64,000 nucleotides of DNA from Pseudomonas oleovorans subsp. oleovorans (GTDB lineage Bacteria > Pseudomonadota > Gammaproteobacteria > Pseudomonadales > Pseudomonadaceae). Shown here in pieces: positions 16,501 through 24,719 of this stretch (within the stretch, counting starts at the first letter, position 1; each line of letters begins with the position of its first letter). The notes beneath the pieces are model-generated. The model saw only the letters and a list, made by a program, of their open reading frames with translations. It was not told the DNA's origin and searched no databases. The translations under genes were made by a program, and so were the position numbers. The stretch is from the NCBI RefSeq assembly GCF_002197815.1, contig NZ_NIUB01000022.1, positions 1 to 64,000 on the forward strand, read 5' to 3'.

Positions 16501-19015
16501 CCTTTTGATACTGCTCGACCTCCACAAGCAGGCTCTTGAGGCTTTCGGCTTGTTCTGCCGAGAGGCAGTCATCATTTGCCTTGAGTGCATAGAAGCGGGC
16601 TTCGAGAACGTCGAACAGCGTATTGACGGCATGGCACGAAGCGGAGCCTGAGCAGCCGTGGATATTGTGGATGGCGCGGCACTCAGCTTCCGTCACAGTG
16701 AGGTCGGAGCGCTCAAGGTAGTCACGCAGTTTGGCTATCTGCTCGGAGAATTCCTCGTCAAATAGCACCTGTAGTTGCGGATCGTAACCTTCGGGGTAGG
16801 CGCGTTCCTGCTTTTCTGGAACAGCCTCTGGTTTAGCTTCGACCGGCTGATCAACCGCAGCCGGGGCGTTGCCTATGATTGCCGCGACTTCTCGAATGGC
16901 ATCGATCAGGAACAGGTTTACCTTGCCCTTTGCCGAGTAGTCGTCCATGCAGCGGAGAATCGTCTCGCTGGCACGAGCCAAAGTTGATGCTGCCGACTTT
17001 GAGTCGAACGAAGGGTCATCCACTCGGCCAGGGATGATGTTTGCCAGCTCGGATGCGTTGCGGCAGAGATCAGCCAGTTTTTTCTCGCCTTTGATCATCG
17101 CCGCTGCACTGAGACGTAGGCAGGCCGCAGCATACTGAGACAGCTGGGTCCGTTTGTGATCGGCTGATTCCCGTTGCAGTTCTTCGATATACGGACGAAG
17201 CTCGAAAATCTCGCGAAGCAGGGCGTCTAGACCGTCATCCTCGGTGCTGCTCGCATCGAATTTCGCCTCCAGATCGCTATGGCTGACAATGTGGAACTCA
17301 CGAACATCTTGCCCCAGCTCGCGCACGGCGCTGTTGGCTGCCTCAATGAGAGTGGCGGGAGGATGAAGGTTCGAGGTGATGTACTGGAGATACATTTCCA
17401 GGGCGACGAGAGCGCGGGCGGCGAGAGTCAGTCGTTCGGATTCATCCAGCACGCTTCCACGAACCTCATCGCTGATGACGTTGACTATTGCAGCCAGGAT
17501 TTTCGCGATGGATACAGACCCAGCGAACTCATAGACGCTCGCAAGCTCCCGCAACGAGGCGAGGGCCGTGAGCAGTTTGTCGGAGCCAACGCCGCTATCA
17601 ACGTGGGTAGCGATCATGTGGCTGACCTTCTTGAGTTCAGCGGTCGTTTCGGTAGCAATTCGTTCGATCACATCAGCCGTGACGTTCTCGATTTGAAGCA
17701 GATCAGCGGCTTCGTTGCGCCGCAAGTGGGTGAGCTTGGAATCCAAGAACAGGATTTGGTTCTTAACCGTCTCGATCACCTCTGGCGTGAACTCAGCTGG
17801 GCTCTTTACGCCCTTCACAGCGTCGGCCAGATAGAAGCTGACCTCGGATAGTTCCGTTTCGTTGAAAATGCCGAATATGTTTGCAATGGTGCGCATCGAC
17901 TGGTCGAAGGCTTGGGTCTGTACAGCGAAGGCATCCTCGTGCTTCGCGTTGACCGCCCGGCCAAACGCAATCATGGCGGACTCAAGCCTTGGTTTTATTT
18001 CGGTCAGCACATCAGTGATGTTCTGCACGCTCTGTGTGGATAGCTGCTGTCGAAGCTGGGCAATCCGATCTTCCTCGACGTTCTCTTTCACATCGAAGTG
18101 TTTGACGACCTCCGCTGCTGTAGCAGTGATCTTGCGGCTGATCGAAAGAGCGTTCAGCAGTGAGGAAAACTTGGCGGGACTGAGCGCCTGTTTGGCTGCG
18201 CTCTCTCCCTGCGGAAGGCGCTGGGTAGCAACCATCACTACTCGAAGGGCCGTTGTCATCGCTGGTGTGATGTAGCAGCCGTCAGCAATGATCACGTCGA
18301 TTATTGCCTCGCCTACCCACCAGTAGCAGCCCAGCTCAGGGTCATTCGTGACCCGTTGTAGTGCTCGCAGGTGCTCGCGCATTTCGACCCAGGCTGCCTC
18401 GCCCGACTCTTTCATCGCCTGTGTGTAAAGCAGGCAAAACTGTGCAGCAGCCTTTTTGAATACGCGCTCCCGCTCTGCGAGGTCGCAGTCGCTTTCATGT
18501 AGGGGAGGGCTCTTGTACCCGAAGCTCAGATTTACAGTCAGCGCCGAGTCATCAGTGAGTGCCGGCACGTCCCGTAACGAGCGAAGCTCATTGATGTAGT
18601 TGAGCAGCACGCCCGGTGAGTCATGGGCGCCCTCGATGACCATCCCGATATAGCCCGGCAGAACCTGCAAAGCGTTCTGGATGGCCAGCAGAGCTTTGTC
18701 TTGCAAAACGCTGTCGTTCGAGGTCAGGGCAACGCTGGCCAATGTGCGCATTTCGTTGGCGAGGGCATAACCGCCGTTGCTGCCAATCACGTCCAGGGCC
18801 GACGCAATGCCTGAAAGCAGTGCGTTCAGTTCCTCTTGGCTAGACGCAAGCTTGTCGTTTTGGTTAGCAAACCACACGGGCTCCGCGCCGGCAGGGGGAG
18901 TATTGATACGGTCGCGGACGGAAGTAATGCTGACCATGGCCTGCTTGCAGCGCTCGATGTACTTCTCAATCGGGCCGCGCACCCACGACAGATGTGCAAT
19001 TTTTACAGGGTTCAT
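13517..19015 (-). CDS. chpA: ChpA-type hybrid CheA histidine kinase
   Basis: 1,832 residues, shorter than P. aeruginosa ChpA (~2,470). A long helical N-terminal part contains FimL/Hpt-like bundles. Clear phosphotransfer sites are IHNIHGCSGSA (near residue 782, atypical) and HTLKGAAAI (near 958, canonical). After a Pro/Glu/Ala-rich linker come the dimerisation region, an ATP-binding domain (HVVTNAVAHGIE near 1410, ISDDGRGID, GRGVGMDIV near 1505), a CheW-like domain (about 1540-1675) and a C-terminal receiver with phospho-Asp in VVDVEMPRMNG near 1757 and LPKPYD. It is the central kinase of the plasmid chemosensory system. Overlaps both neighbours by four bases. Confidence 0.93.
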   Translation of the reverse strand: MNPVKIAHLSWVRGPIEKYIERCKQAMVSITSVRDRINTPPAGAEPVWFANQNDKLASSQEELNALLSGIASALDVIGSNGGYALANEMRTLASVALTSNDSVLQDKALLAIQNALQVLPGYIGMVIEGAHDSPGVLLNYINELRSLRDVPALTDDSALTVNLSFGYKSPPLHESDCDLAERERVFKKAAAQFCLLYTQAMKESGEAAWVEMREHLRALQRVTNDPELGCYWWVGEAIIDVIIADGCYITPAMTTALRVVMVATQRLPQGESAAKQALSPAKFSSLLNALSISRKITATAAEVVKHFDVKENVEEDRIAQLRQQLSTQSVQNITDVLTEIKPRLESAMIAFGRAVNAKHEDAFAVQTQAFDQSMRTIANIFGIFNETELSEVSFYLADAVKGVKSPAEFTPEVIETVKNQILFLDSKLTHLRRNEAADLLQIENVTADVIERIATETTAELKKVSHMIATHVDSGVGSDKLLTALASLRELASVYEFAGSVSIAKILAAIVNVISDEVRGSVLDESERLTLAARALVALEMYLQYITSNLHPPATLIEAANSAVRELGQDVREFHIVSHSDLEAKFDASSTEDDGLDALLREIFELRPYIEELQRESADHKRTQLSQYAAACLRLSAAAMIKGEKKLADLCRNASELANIIPGRVDDPSFDSKSAASTLARASETILRCMDDYSAKGKVNLFLIDAIREVAAIIGNAPAAVDQPVEAKPEAVPEKQERAYPEGYDPQLQVLFDEEFSEQIAKLRDYLERSDLTVTEAECRAIHNIHGCSGSASCHAVNTLFDVLEARFYALKANDDCLSAEQAESLKSLLVEVEQYQKDFPWEAGVSQLPGWLEVAGAITGTRIATEAPSEPEPEPEPVSAAATPIEIEEAPAPVTAPEQPSNPVAVQISAAPDYDLEMYDLYLTDADDVIPELQRNITAWMADMSDKELTVNIRRNMHTLKGAAAIINATAIRSLTHHMESLFDSMASGAITADKHCADLTTFVLNELITMSDAVRNREAYRTIPALIDLVGDACDMCRVDGDKLAAVIQGSYGAAAPATKITPDAPVDAAPTSAVEAQPSESVENETAEVQEMLTEHPEGIPAPDAAQVEPAVGDDAQDDEEESRPKGRRGYRGLRGRAFGERQRNFENRQARKSLASDGLVFDAEFYPGEPDYTDIVTANKELSPQVQSLLHRANESDREASRTKRKGAKGSEKIKVELQLLDNSVKLSNELKASSYRQNTLHRESQLSVVALREKLSLLLMHMNKTTVQLRHFNNIGNPGARHSAVESSSDDQRLYLERFNHLSHSHTQSILQIEQLLQDAQDMITQSNLLDSAFSYQGEVIASLQRDLLLSRLVMFDNEKPSLNGALASALQLSQKKAELEVLGTDTRIDRQLLESIRDPLRHVVTNAVAHGIESEADRVKAGKPPVGKIQVKASRRAKSLIVEISDDGRGIDPKAIHRKALSLGLVKPEDQLSEQEILHLIAEQGFSTAKSVSELSGRGVGMDIVRTRIASLGGHLHIASELGKGTTISLELPLTVGSNRALVCRISDQWFAIPTFNMAQVLDFPTTELMAIKAKPGQASVSHEGKSYDVVHLADLMAVPDLKLNSAQAPSHTCLVLVEQSGTRLAIEVENGVSMPEIHVTKFEGILSTVKGIIGSTEVHDGTPALVLDVIELARLNLKMTEDGYKAKLYRIRRVKREARPLVLIVDDSSSYQKLLTRHFQALGWEVASAHNGQDALDKLPTLSAPSLFVVDVEMPRMNGLDLTERLRSLKNFDRTPIIMLTTRAQLKEQALSLGVNYFLPKPYDAAMLNEGIRIVCPELHAVGAA

Positions 19016-19794
19016 GGTTTCTTCCTAAAAACAGTTGCTGGAAGGCAATTCAGGCGCTCAAAGCCATCGGCCTTCCATTGGGCTTCTTCGGCAGATGCTG
19101 TGATGAGGTATCCCCCATCAGCGAGAAGGCAAGAAAGGGTGTCCAGGATTCGCGAGCGAGTTCTGGCGCGGTAGTAGATCAGCATGTGCTGTGTGACGAT
19201 GATGTTCGGTGAGGCAAAATTGATTGGTCTTTCGCCCAGGATGTTGTGCTGCTCGAAGGTCACAAAGTCCTTGAGCCAGCTAACGAAGCGCATCGTTCGC
19301 CCGCCATCAATCCTTGGGGCATACCTATCAGGGATAGACTCATTTGCCTTGTAGAGCCCGGCCATGGCCGTCTCGATGCAGGGTTCGGAAACGTCTGTCC
19401 CATGGATATGGAAGTTTGGGAATTCCTGCCTGCAAAGCTCGACCGCCATCGAGTAGGGTTCCTCTCCTGTTGAGCACCCGACTGAAAGAATGCGGGGTCG
19501 CGGAAACTCTTTTGCGAGGCTGGCGATAAGCTCAATCACGGGCGGGTTACGGTAAAACCGAGTCTCATGATTGGTGGCCAGGTGGATAATCTGCGCCCAG
19601 CAGGCCTGTGGCAGCTGTCGCCGCGTCGCACGCAGTAGCAACGACTCTGCCGTCTCGTTCAACGAGGTTGCGTAGGCATCAAGGGCACGAAAAAGCGCCG
19701 GCTGGCGATCCTGGGCAACCTCGATCTTGAAGCGCGTGAAAAGCAGGTCTACCCACGCTTGCTGGTCGTCGAGTGCAGCGATAGCTTCGGCCAT
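19012..19794 (-). CDS. pilK: CheR/PilK-type chemotaxis methyltransferase
   Basis: 260 residues. SAM-binding motif ILSVGCSTGEEPYS near residue 100, the TNHETRFYRNP segment typical of CheR, HGTDVSEPCIETA for the ribose-binding strand and FERLNCLPATVFRK at the end. It methylates glutamates of the cognate receptor using S-adenosylmethionine. Order receptor-methyltransferase-kinase matches pilJ-pilK-chpA of Pseudomonas. Its start is 8 bases after the receptor stop. Confidence 0.9.
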   Translation of the reverse strand: MAEAIAALDDQQAWVDLLFTRFKIEVAQDRQPALFRALDAYATSLNETAESLLLRATRRQLPQACWAQIIHLATNHETRFYRNPPVIELIASLAKEFPRPRILSVGCSTGEEPYSMAVELCRQEFPNFHIHGTDVSEPCIETAMAGLYKANESIPDRYAPRIDGGRTMRFVSWLKDFVTFEQHNILGERPINFASPNIIVTQHMLIYYRARTRSRILDTLSCLLADGGYLITASAEEAQWKADGFERLNCLPATVFRKKP

Positions 19795-19802
19795 TTCAGT
19801 TC

Positions 19803-21791
19803 CTAGACTTTGAAGTGAGACAGCGTTGAGCCCACGCGCTGAGCCTGCGCATTCAGGTTGCTGATTGCAGTAGCAGTCTGCTCGCTGGCGGAGCTGTGAT
19901 CAGAGGCGTAGTGATGGATTTGCTCCATCGTGTCAGCCACCTCATCAGAGCGTTGATTCAGGTCGGCAGTCTTCCCTGCAACGCTGATGATCCCTTCAAC
20001 CAGCTGGCTCGTTTGCTCACTGATCGCGTTCATTGCTTTCAGTGCATTGGAGGACATGCCGGACAGTGCCTTAATGTCTGTCTGGCTTTCCTCCAGCACA
20101 TACTGGGTGTCCTTTGCTGCCACGTTGATCGCTTGCAGGTTGGTGGCGATCTGCTCAGCAGCTTCCTTGGCGCTGTTGGTCAGCTTGTTCATGGCTTCGG
20201 CGCTGATGCGGATGCGCTTGGACAGGTCATCATCGGTAATGGCGTCGGCCACAAGGTGCGCGTTGTAAGCAACTGTCGCTGCTTGGTTTGCAACGCGACG
20301 AACCACATCAACCAGCTGCTCCAGGCTCTGGATGTTTTCGGTCATGGCCTTAGCGTGGTGCATGATGTTGAGGTTTGACTGGGATAGCTTGACCACCCCT
20401 TCGTGTACCTCTTGAACCGCTGTAGAGCCGGTGTTGATCTGCGTACTTACAGCAATCGAAGATTCGCGGGTGCGGTTGATCACGCCGTCGAGTTGCTTGG
20501 TGAAGCTGTTCAGTTCATCGACGAGCTTTGCGATGTGCTGGATCGCCTGAACTTGTTCATTGCGGCTGCGCTCAGTATTCCGCGCCATGCTCAGGGTTTG
20601 TTCAGACGCAGCCGAGAGGCTGACTATCGTCTGCTGCACGTCTTTCACGATTTCCCTGAACTTGGGGAATACGGTGTTAAGCGTCGAGGCGATGTCATGA
20701 GTGGAGGCATTGCCCTCGCTGAATGCGACGGTCAGGTCCCCACTCCCTACTTCCTCCATTTCGTCGATCAGCTGGCGCAGCTCCTGGGAGCGCTCCTTTT
20801 GCGACGATTGGATCGAGTTGGCCAGCGATTGGGCTTGCCGAGTGTGTGCTCTCGATTCGCGCAGAATGAGGGTGATGCCCCCAAGGACGATAACCAGGGC
20901 TGCGCCCAGCGAACTCAGCAGGATCATCGGCGAAATGAGTCGGGACTTGTGCAGGGTTGCAATGCCGTGCTGCATTCCGTTGATTGCAGCGTCAATGTTC
21001 TCCCGCTCGGCCCAGATCGCCCGAACGTGCGGAGCGTTATCGACTGTGCCACTGGCAGCCTCAACGGACTTGATAGCTGAGCGGGTCAGGGCCTGTGCTG
21101 TTTGGTAGCTTTTCAGGAGTGGCCCGGTGAGGTTGTTGTCCCTTGGAACGGCTCTGCCGATGCTTGCCAGAGTGGCCACATATGCCTTGCTGGCCTCAAG
21201 CGCGAGATTCAGGTTGTCGCTGTTCGGGGTTGATGTGTTGGCCAGCAACTCGATTCCATCTACAACGGCGTCTTTCGCCTTCGACACCGCCTGTTTGACA
21301 CGCGTATCGACCGCAGGACTGGCCTCTAGCACCGCATGCGCTTCGGTGGCCTCTGTGATCAGGCTGGCCGCTAGTTGGCTAGATTCGGCAGCCTGACGCT
21401 CAAAAGCGCTGTTGTTTCCACGGGAGGCCGCAATATGTTGGATGGCGTTCAGCACGTTGCCCCAGGCATCCTCGAAGCGACCCAGATTGGCGTCAGCTGG
21501 GCTGGGCAGGGGAGGGATGCTTGCGCTGGTGCTCCCTTGTCTCAGGGTGCTCACGGTTGCATCTACCTGTGCGGCAAGCTGCTGCAACTGGCCGATATAG
21601 CTAGCATCCGTCGATGCGCGCATCGAAAGAGTGATTGAGTTCAGGGCAGAGTTCTGGAGGGTGCTTGCTTGCGCTGAGTAGAACCGATCTGCATTCACGC
21701 CACTGGTGTATTGAAATGCACTGAATGCTGCGAGGCCTCCAGACAGCGCAATGGCTGCGATGCACGATGGGATCAGGAGATTTTTGCTCAT
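19803..21791 (-). CDS. pilJ: PilJ-type methyl-accepting chemotaxis protein
   Basis: 662 residues. First membrane segment at about residues 6-27, a periplasmic helical domain, a second membrane segment near residue 287 (ILLSSLGAALVIVLGGITLIL), a HAMP-like linker (DEMEEVGSGDLTVAF) and a long cytoplasmic coiled coil with the signalling tip around EAAEQIATNLQAINVAAKD. The tip is PilJ-like rather than the canonical EIAASIGEINAIA of flagellar receptors. It should sense an extracellular or surface cue and feed the ChpA-like kinase. Confidence 0.9.
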   Translation of the reverse strand: MSKNLLIPSCIAAIALSGGLAAFSAFQYTSGVNADRFYSAQASTLQNSALNSITLSMRASTDASYIGQLQQLAAQVDATVSTLRQGSTSASIPPLPSPADANLGRFEDAWGNVLNAIQHIAASRGNNSAFERQAAESSQLAASLITEATEAHAVLEASPAVDTRVKQAVSKAKDAVVDGIELLANTSTPNSDNLNLALEASKAYVATLASIGRAVPRDNNLTGPLLKSYQTAQALTRSAIKSVEAASGTVDNAPHVRAIWAERENIDAAINGMQHGIATLHKSRLISPMILLSSLGAALVIVLGGITLILRESRAHTRQAQSLANSIQSSQKERSQELRQLIDEMEEVGSGDLTVAFSEGNASTHDIASTLNTVFPKFREIVKDVQQTIVSLSAASEQTLSMARNTERSRNEQVQAIQHIAKLVDELNSFTKQLDGVINRTRESSIAVSTQINTGSTAVQEVHEGVVKLSQSNLNIMHHAKAMTENIQSLEQLVDVVRRVANQAATVAYNAHLVADAITDDDLSKRIRISAEAMNKLTNSAKEAAEQIATNLQAINVAAKDTQYVLEESQTDIKALSGMSSNALKAMNAISEQTSQLVEGIISVAGKTADLNQRSDEVADTMEQIHHYASDHSSASEQTATAISNLNAQAQRVGSTLSHFKV

Positions 21792-22292
21792 TTAAGGCCT
21801 CTGGACAGGTAGTTCGACGGAGCGAAAGTTCGGATCACGGATGATGTTGTCGAGGTGGATTAGCGCCCACAGTTTCGATCTGGCGGACACAACGCCCACG
21901 CAGTACGGCGTCAGTTTGGCGGGGATAGCCAAGTCTTCTCGGGCCGCATCTTCCAGCTCGGCAGCGGGTATGAACGCGATGATGCCGTCCGTTTGAAGCC
22001 CATAAACGCTGGTTGATAAAGGGTCGCGAAGGATCAGGGTCGTCGGGTTATCGTCATTCGCTTCCTGCTGGGATGTGCTGTTCAGGCCCAGAAAGGTTGG
22101 CAGGTGGAAGTACGAAACGAGGTCCCGACCGATCTTTGCATTGCCGGTGAAGTAAGGCTTTGTACCGGGAATGATCAATGCGTTGGCCGGTGTAGGGGTC
22201 ACGGCGTCGAGGTTCGAGGTTGCGCATAGGCAATGCGTATCGCCGAGCTTGAACGCTGCAAGGCGCTGGTCTTTGACTCCACCGTTACTCAT
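21792..22292 (-). CDS. pilI: CheW/PilI-type coupling protein
   Basis: 166 residues. CheW-like beta fold: LAAFKLGDTHCLCATSNLDAVTP, IPGTKPYFTGNAKIGRDLVSYFHLPTFL (the linear segments that contact receptor and kinase), then YGLQTDGIIAF and YCVGVVSARSKLWALIHLDNII. It couples the receptor to the kinase. Its stop codon directly abuts the receptor start and its own start overlaps the response-regulator stop by eight bases. Confidence 0.85.
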   Translation of the reverse strand: MSNGGVKDQRLAAFKLGDTHCLCATSNLDAVTPTPANALIIPGTKPYFTGNAKIGRDLVSYFHLPTFLGLNSTSQQEANDDNPTTLILRDPLSTSVYGLQTDGIIAFIPAAELEDAAREDLAIPAKLTPYCVGVVSARSKLWALIHLDNIIRDPNFRSVELPVQRP

Positions 22293-22689
22293 ACATGGCC
22301 TCCATTTCTTTCAGGGCGGCCTCGATGCTGTCCTTCGAGAACGGTTTGGTCAGGTAACGGTCGGCGCCGGCTATGAGCCCCTTCTGGTGGTCGAAGATGC
22401 TTGCTGCGCTAGAGAGCATTGCGATGGGCATCTTCTCGAACTTTGGGTTGGCTCGGATGATGCTCACCAGTTGCAGTCCATTCAGCTCGGGCATGTCCAC
22501 ATCGATAAAGCATGCGTCCGGCTCAGTGGTGTTGATCACGTCCAGGGCCTCGAATCCGTTCGATGCCACCACCAGCTCTTTGCCTAACTGTTGAACCAGC
22601 ACCCTATTTGCTAGGGTCTGCATCGCTCTTGCGTCGTCTACCAAGCAGATTCGTTGAAGTCTCATTTGGGTCCAGATTCGCTGTGCCAT
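22285..22689 (-). CDS. CheY-like response regulator (PilG/PilH type)
   Basis: 134 residues if the first ATG is used; an ATG eight codons in (22665) gives MRLQRICLVDD, a more typical CheY start, and neither has a clear ribosome site. Acidic pair Asp18-Asp19, phospho-acceptor Asp63 in FIDVDMPELNG, Ser in MLSSAA and Lys in YLTKPFS are all present, so it should be phosphorylated by the ChpA-like kinase. First gene of the operon. Only one regulator is encoded where the chromosomal system has both PilG and PilH. Confidence 0.88.
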   Translation of the reverse strand: MAQRIWTQMRLQRICLVDDARAMQTLANRVLVQQLGKELVVASNGFEALDVINTTEPDACFIDVDMPELNGLQLVSIIRANPKFEKMPIAMLSSAASIFDHQKGLIAGADRYLTKPFSKDSIEAALKEMEAMYE

Positions 22690-22799
22690 TTACTTGCAAG
22701 TGCAGAGCGAAAGGCCACATTTCGAGTGTTGCTTCCTCTAAAGCGGGGATTTTTTTTGCGCCCGTTATCCTCCAGGCCCAATCCAAAAGGGGAGAGGGC

Positions 22800-23492
22800 A
22801 TGTCAAGGCGCCGGGCTATTGCAAATGATCCGAAGGTGCTCGCTCGTATAGCCGAGCAGGAACGAAGGAAGGGGGGCGGTGCTGCGCAGATAGCGGAACA
22901 CTCATCAACCTCCGCCACGCCTTCGATTAAACGAGGCGGAGCGGCAAAGCAGCCGTCAGCTGCTACCGTCAGGGCCAAGAAGGTTGCTCTTAACAATCAG
23001 GACTCGCGCCTCGACACACTTCACTACGACGAGGCCGCGAACACCCTCAAGCTTGTGTTCCCTGGTGCAGAACTCCTTAACCAGAACGTTGCGCTGCGTA
23101 TGCACAACGCCAAAACCAGCATGCTCAAGGCTACTTGGATCAAGCGGCTTGAGGCGTTGATGATCCTCAACATGCCTGTATACGACCTTTGGAAGGTCAA
23201 CCAGCAGCGCTCCTACCCCTTCATCGTTGAGGAAGTCTATGCAACAGGCGAAGGCCAGTGCCTAGATGTTGAGAGCGTGGTCGCAGCGTGCAAGCCAGTA
23301 ATCGACGCCCTGGTACGTACCCGGTTCCTGCCGGACGATAGCAGCCAGTACATCGCGCAGCCCATCGCTTACACCTATCGCCAGCGAAACAACGGTTTGG
23401 TCTTGGTGCTCAGACCCGCACCTAAGCCATGGGGCTTGGTATCGGACACCACCGTTGAGCTGGCGCAGGCCATTCCGTATCTGGGTGCATAG
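22800..23492 (+). CDS. RusA-like endodeoxyribonuclease with N-terminal basic extension
   Basis: 230 residues from the ATG at 22800, which follows GGGGAGAGG. Residues 1-70 are basic and Ala/Ser-rich. Residues about 80-215 match the RusA Holliday-junction resolvase pattern common in phages and plasmids: a helix TWIKRLEALM, a strand VEEVYATG, then CLDVESVVAACKPVIDALVRTRFLPDDSSQYI reported here by its ends (CLDVES and LPDDSS), and NGLVLVLRPAP. The acidic residues Asp-x-Glu and Asp-Asp occupy the metal-binding positions. Divergent from the chemosensory operon; 110 bp separate the two starts. Confidence 0.55.
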   Translation: MSRRRAIANDPKVLARIAEQERRKGGGAAQIAEHSSTSATPSIKRGGAAKQPSAATVRAKKVALNNQDSRLDTLHYDEAANTLKLVFPGAELLNQNVALRMHNAKTSMLKATWIKRLEALMILNMPVYDLWKVNQQRSYPFIVEEVYATGEGQCLDVESVVAACKPVIDALVRTRFLPDDSSQYIAQPIAYTYRQRNNGLVLVLRPAPKPWGLVSDTTVELAQAIPYLGA

Positions 23493-23543
23493 CTTTCAGT
23501 CGGAAATAGTGCTTTAGCTATCGAGAAAGGGCGTTAGACTGCT

Positions 23544-23563
23544 GTGCGTAACATGTTACGCAC
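23544..23563. promoter_or_regulatory. 20-bp perfect palindrome upstream of the lone parB-like gene
   Basis: GTGCGTAACATGTTACGCAC reads the same on both strands. Eleven bases on, GTTACGCGCGTGAC (23574-23587) is a second palindrome with one mismatch that shares the GTTACGC half. Both lie in the 241-base gap before the ParB-like gene at 23734, so they are candidate parS or autoregulatory operator sites for it. Confidence 0.6.
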
Positions 23564-23733
23564 CGTTGACACGGTTACGCGCGTGACATGCTGCACCTGT
23601 ATAAGCGATCTATCAGTCGTCGCCCTTCGCGCCTCTAAGCTACTGATTTTCCTGGCATTTACTTTGACCGGGAGGCGGCTGGCAGCGGTGGTGGCAGTAA
23701 ACAGTTGAAGTTTAGATTGAGGAAAGGGCTCTC

Positions 23734-24654
23734 ATGGCTAGACCCGACCAGGAGCACGACAACGCCAAGCGGCCAGTTAGGCGCATGGCGGTTAAGGCAC
23801 GCCAAGTCCAGGTACTTGCGGCCACTCGCTTCGATATTCGCTCAGTGCCGCAAGCTTTCAAGCACCTTCCTGTAGAGCTGCTAAGGCCGGGCATGTTCCA
23901 GACCCGGCGCAACTTCAAGCCGAGGGCGCTCCGAGAGCTAGCTGCCAGCCTGGAAACGGCAGGCTCAAACATTACCCCGCTTATTGTGCGCCCTCTCAAG
24001 CACGCTGAGGGCTACGAGATAATCGGGGGGGAGAGGCGCTGGCGTGCAGCCCAGCTAATAGGCATGCCGACGCTTCTCTGCTGCATCGGAAGCTTTTCTG
24101 ATGAGCAGGCCATGTACTTGAGTGCAGTCGATAACATCCAGAGGGAAGGGATTAACCCTATCGAGGAAGCGGAATCCTATAACCTGCTGCTGCTCTCTGG
24201 CATGTCTCATAAGGAGGTTGCCGACGACATTGGCAAGTCCCGCACCCATGTCACGAACTATACGAGGCTGCTGAGCCTCCCCCTCGCGGTGCGAGACATG
24301 CTCGGAGACGAGCGCTTGAGCTATGCACAGGCGAGGCCGTTATGCAGTTTGTCTTCCCCCGGCCTTCAAGCAAACCTTGCAAGGGAGGCAGTACAAAAAA
24401 GATGGTCATCGAAGCGGGTTGAAGCCGAGGTGTCGAAGCTCAAGGCTCAGCGGCGCGTTGCTGTTCCTAAACCGATACATGGTGAAGATGTTGACGTTAA
24501 GCGGCTGCGTGACCTTGTGGCCGAACAGACCGGATACCCGTGCGTGATCGTCAAAACCGAGTCCGGTGGATGGCAGCTGGGTTTGCATGCTGGTTCGGCG
24601 GATGAGTTTCAAGGGATTCTCGAACGGCTCGGCGTGAACACCGATCAGCTGTAG
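23734..24654 (+). CDS. ParB/Spo0J-family DNA-binding partition-like protein
   Basis: 306 residues. The N-terminal CTPase/ParB domain has LRPGMFQTRRNF, ITPLIVRPL and the GGERRWRA motif near residue 98, then NIQREGINPIEEAESY and a helix-turn-helix SHKEVADDIGKSRTHVTNYTRLL near 150-175, and a C-terminal dimerisation-like region. This is the classical chromosomal-type ParB architecture. No ParA gene adjoins it; the parA of the window is 2.3 kb downstream with its own, different ParB. It may act as a second centromere protein or a regulator. Confidence 0.88.
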   Translation: MARPDQEHDNAKRPVRRMAVKARQVQVLAATRFDIRSVPQAFKHLPVELLRPGMFQTRRNFKPRALRELAASLETAGSNITPLIVRPLKHAEGYEIIGGERRWRAAQLIGMPTLLCCIGSFSDEQAMYLSAVDNIQREGINPIEEAESYNLLLLSGMSHKEVADDIGKSRTHVTNYTRLLSLPLAVRDMLGDERLSYAQARPLCSLSSPGLQANLAREAVQKRWSSKRVEAEVSKLKAQRRVAVPKPIHGEDVDVKRLRDLVAEQTGYPCVIVKTESGGWQLGLHAGSADEFQGILERLGVNTDQL

Positions 24655-24719
24655 TCGTGGATCGGGGGCTTTCTCGGCCCATTATGAAGTTAGAGATAGC
24701 TCGCCCACTTGAGATTCAA

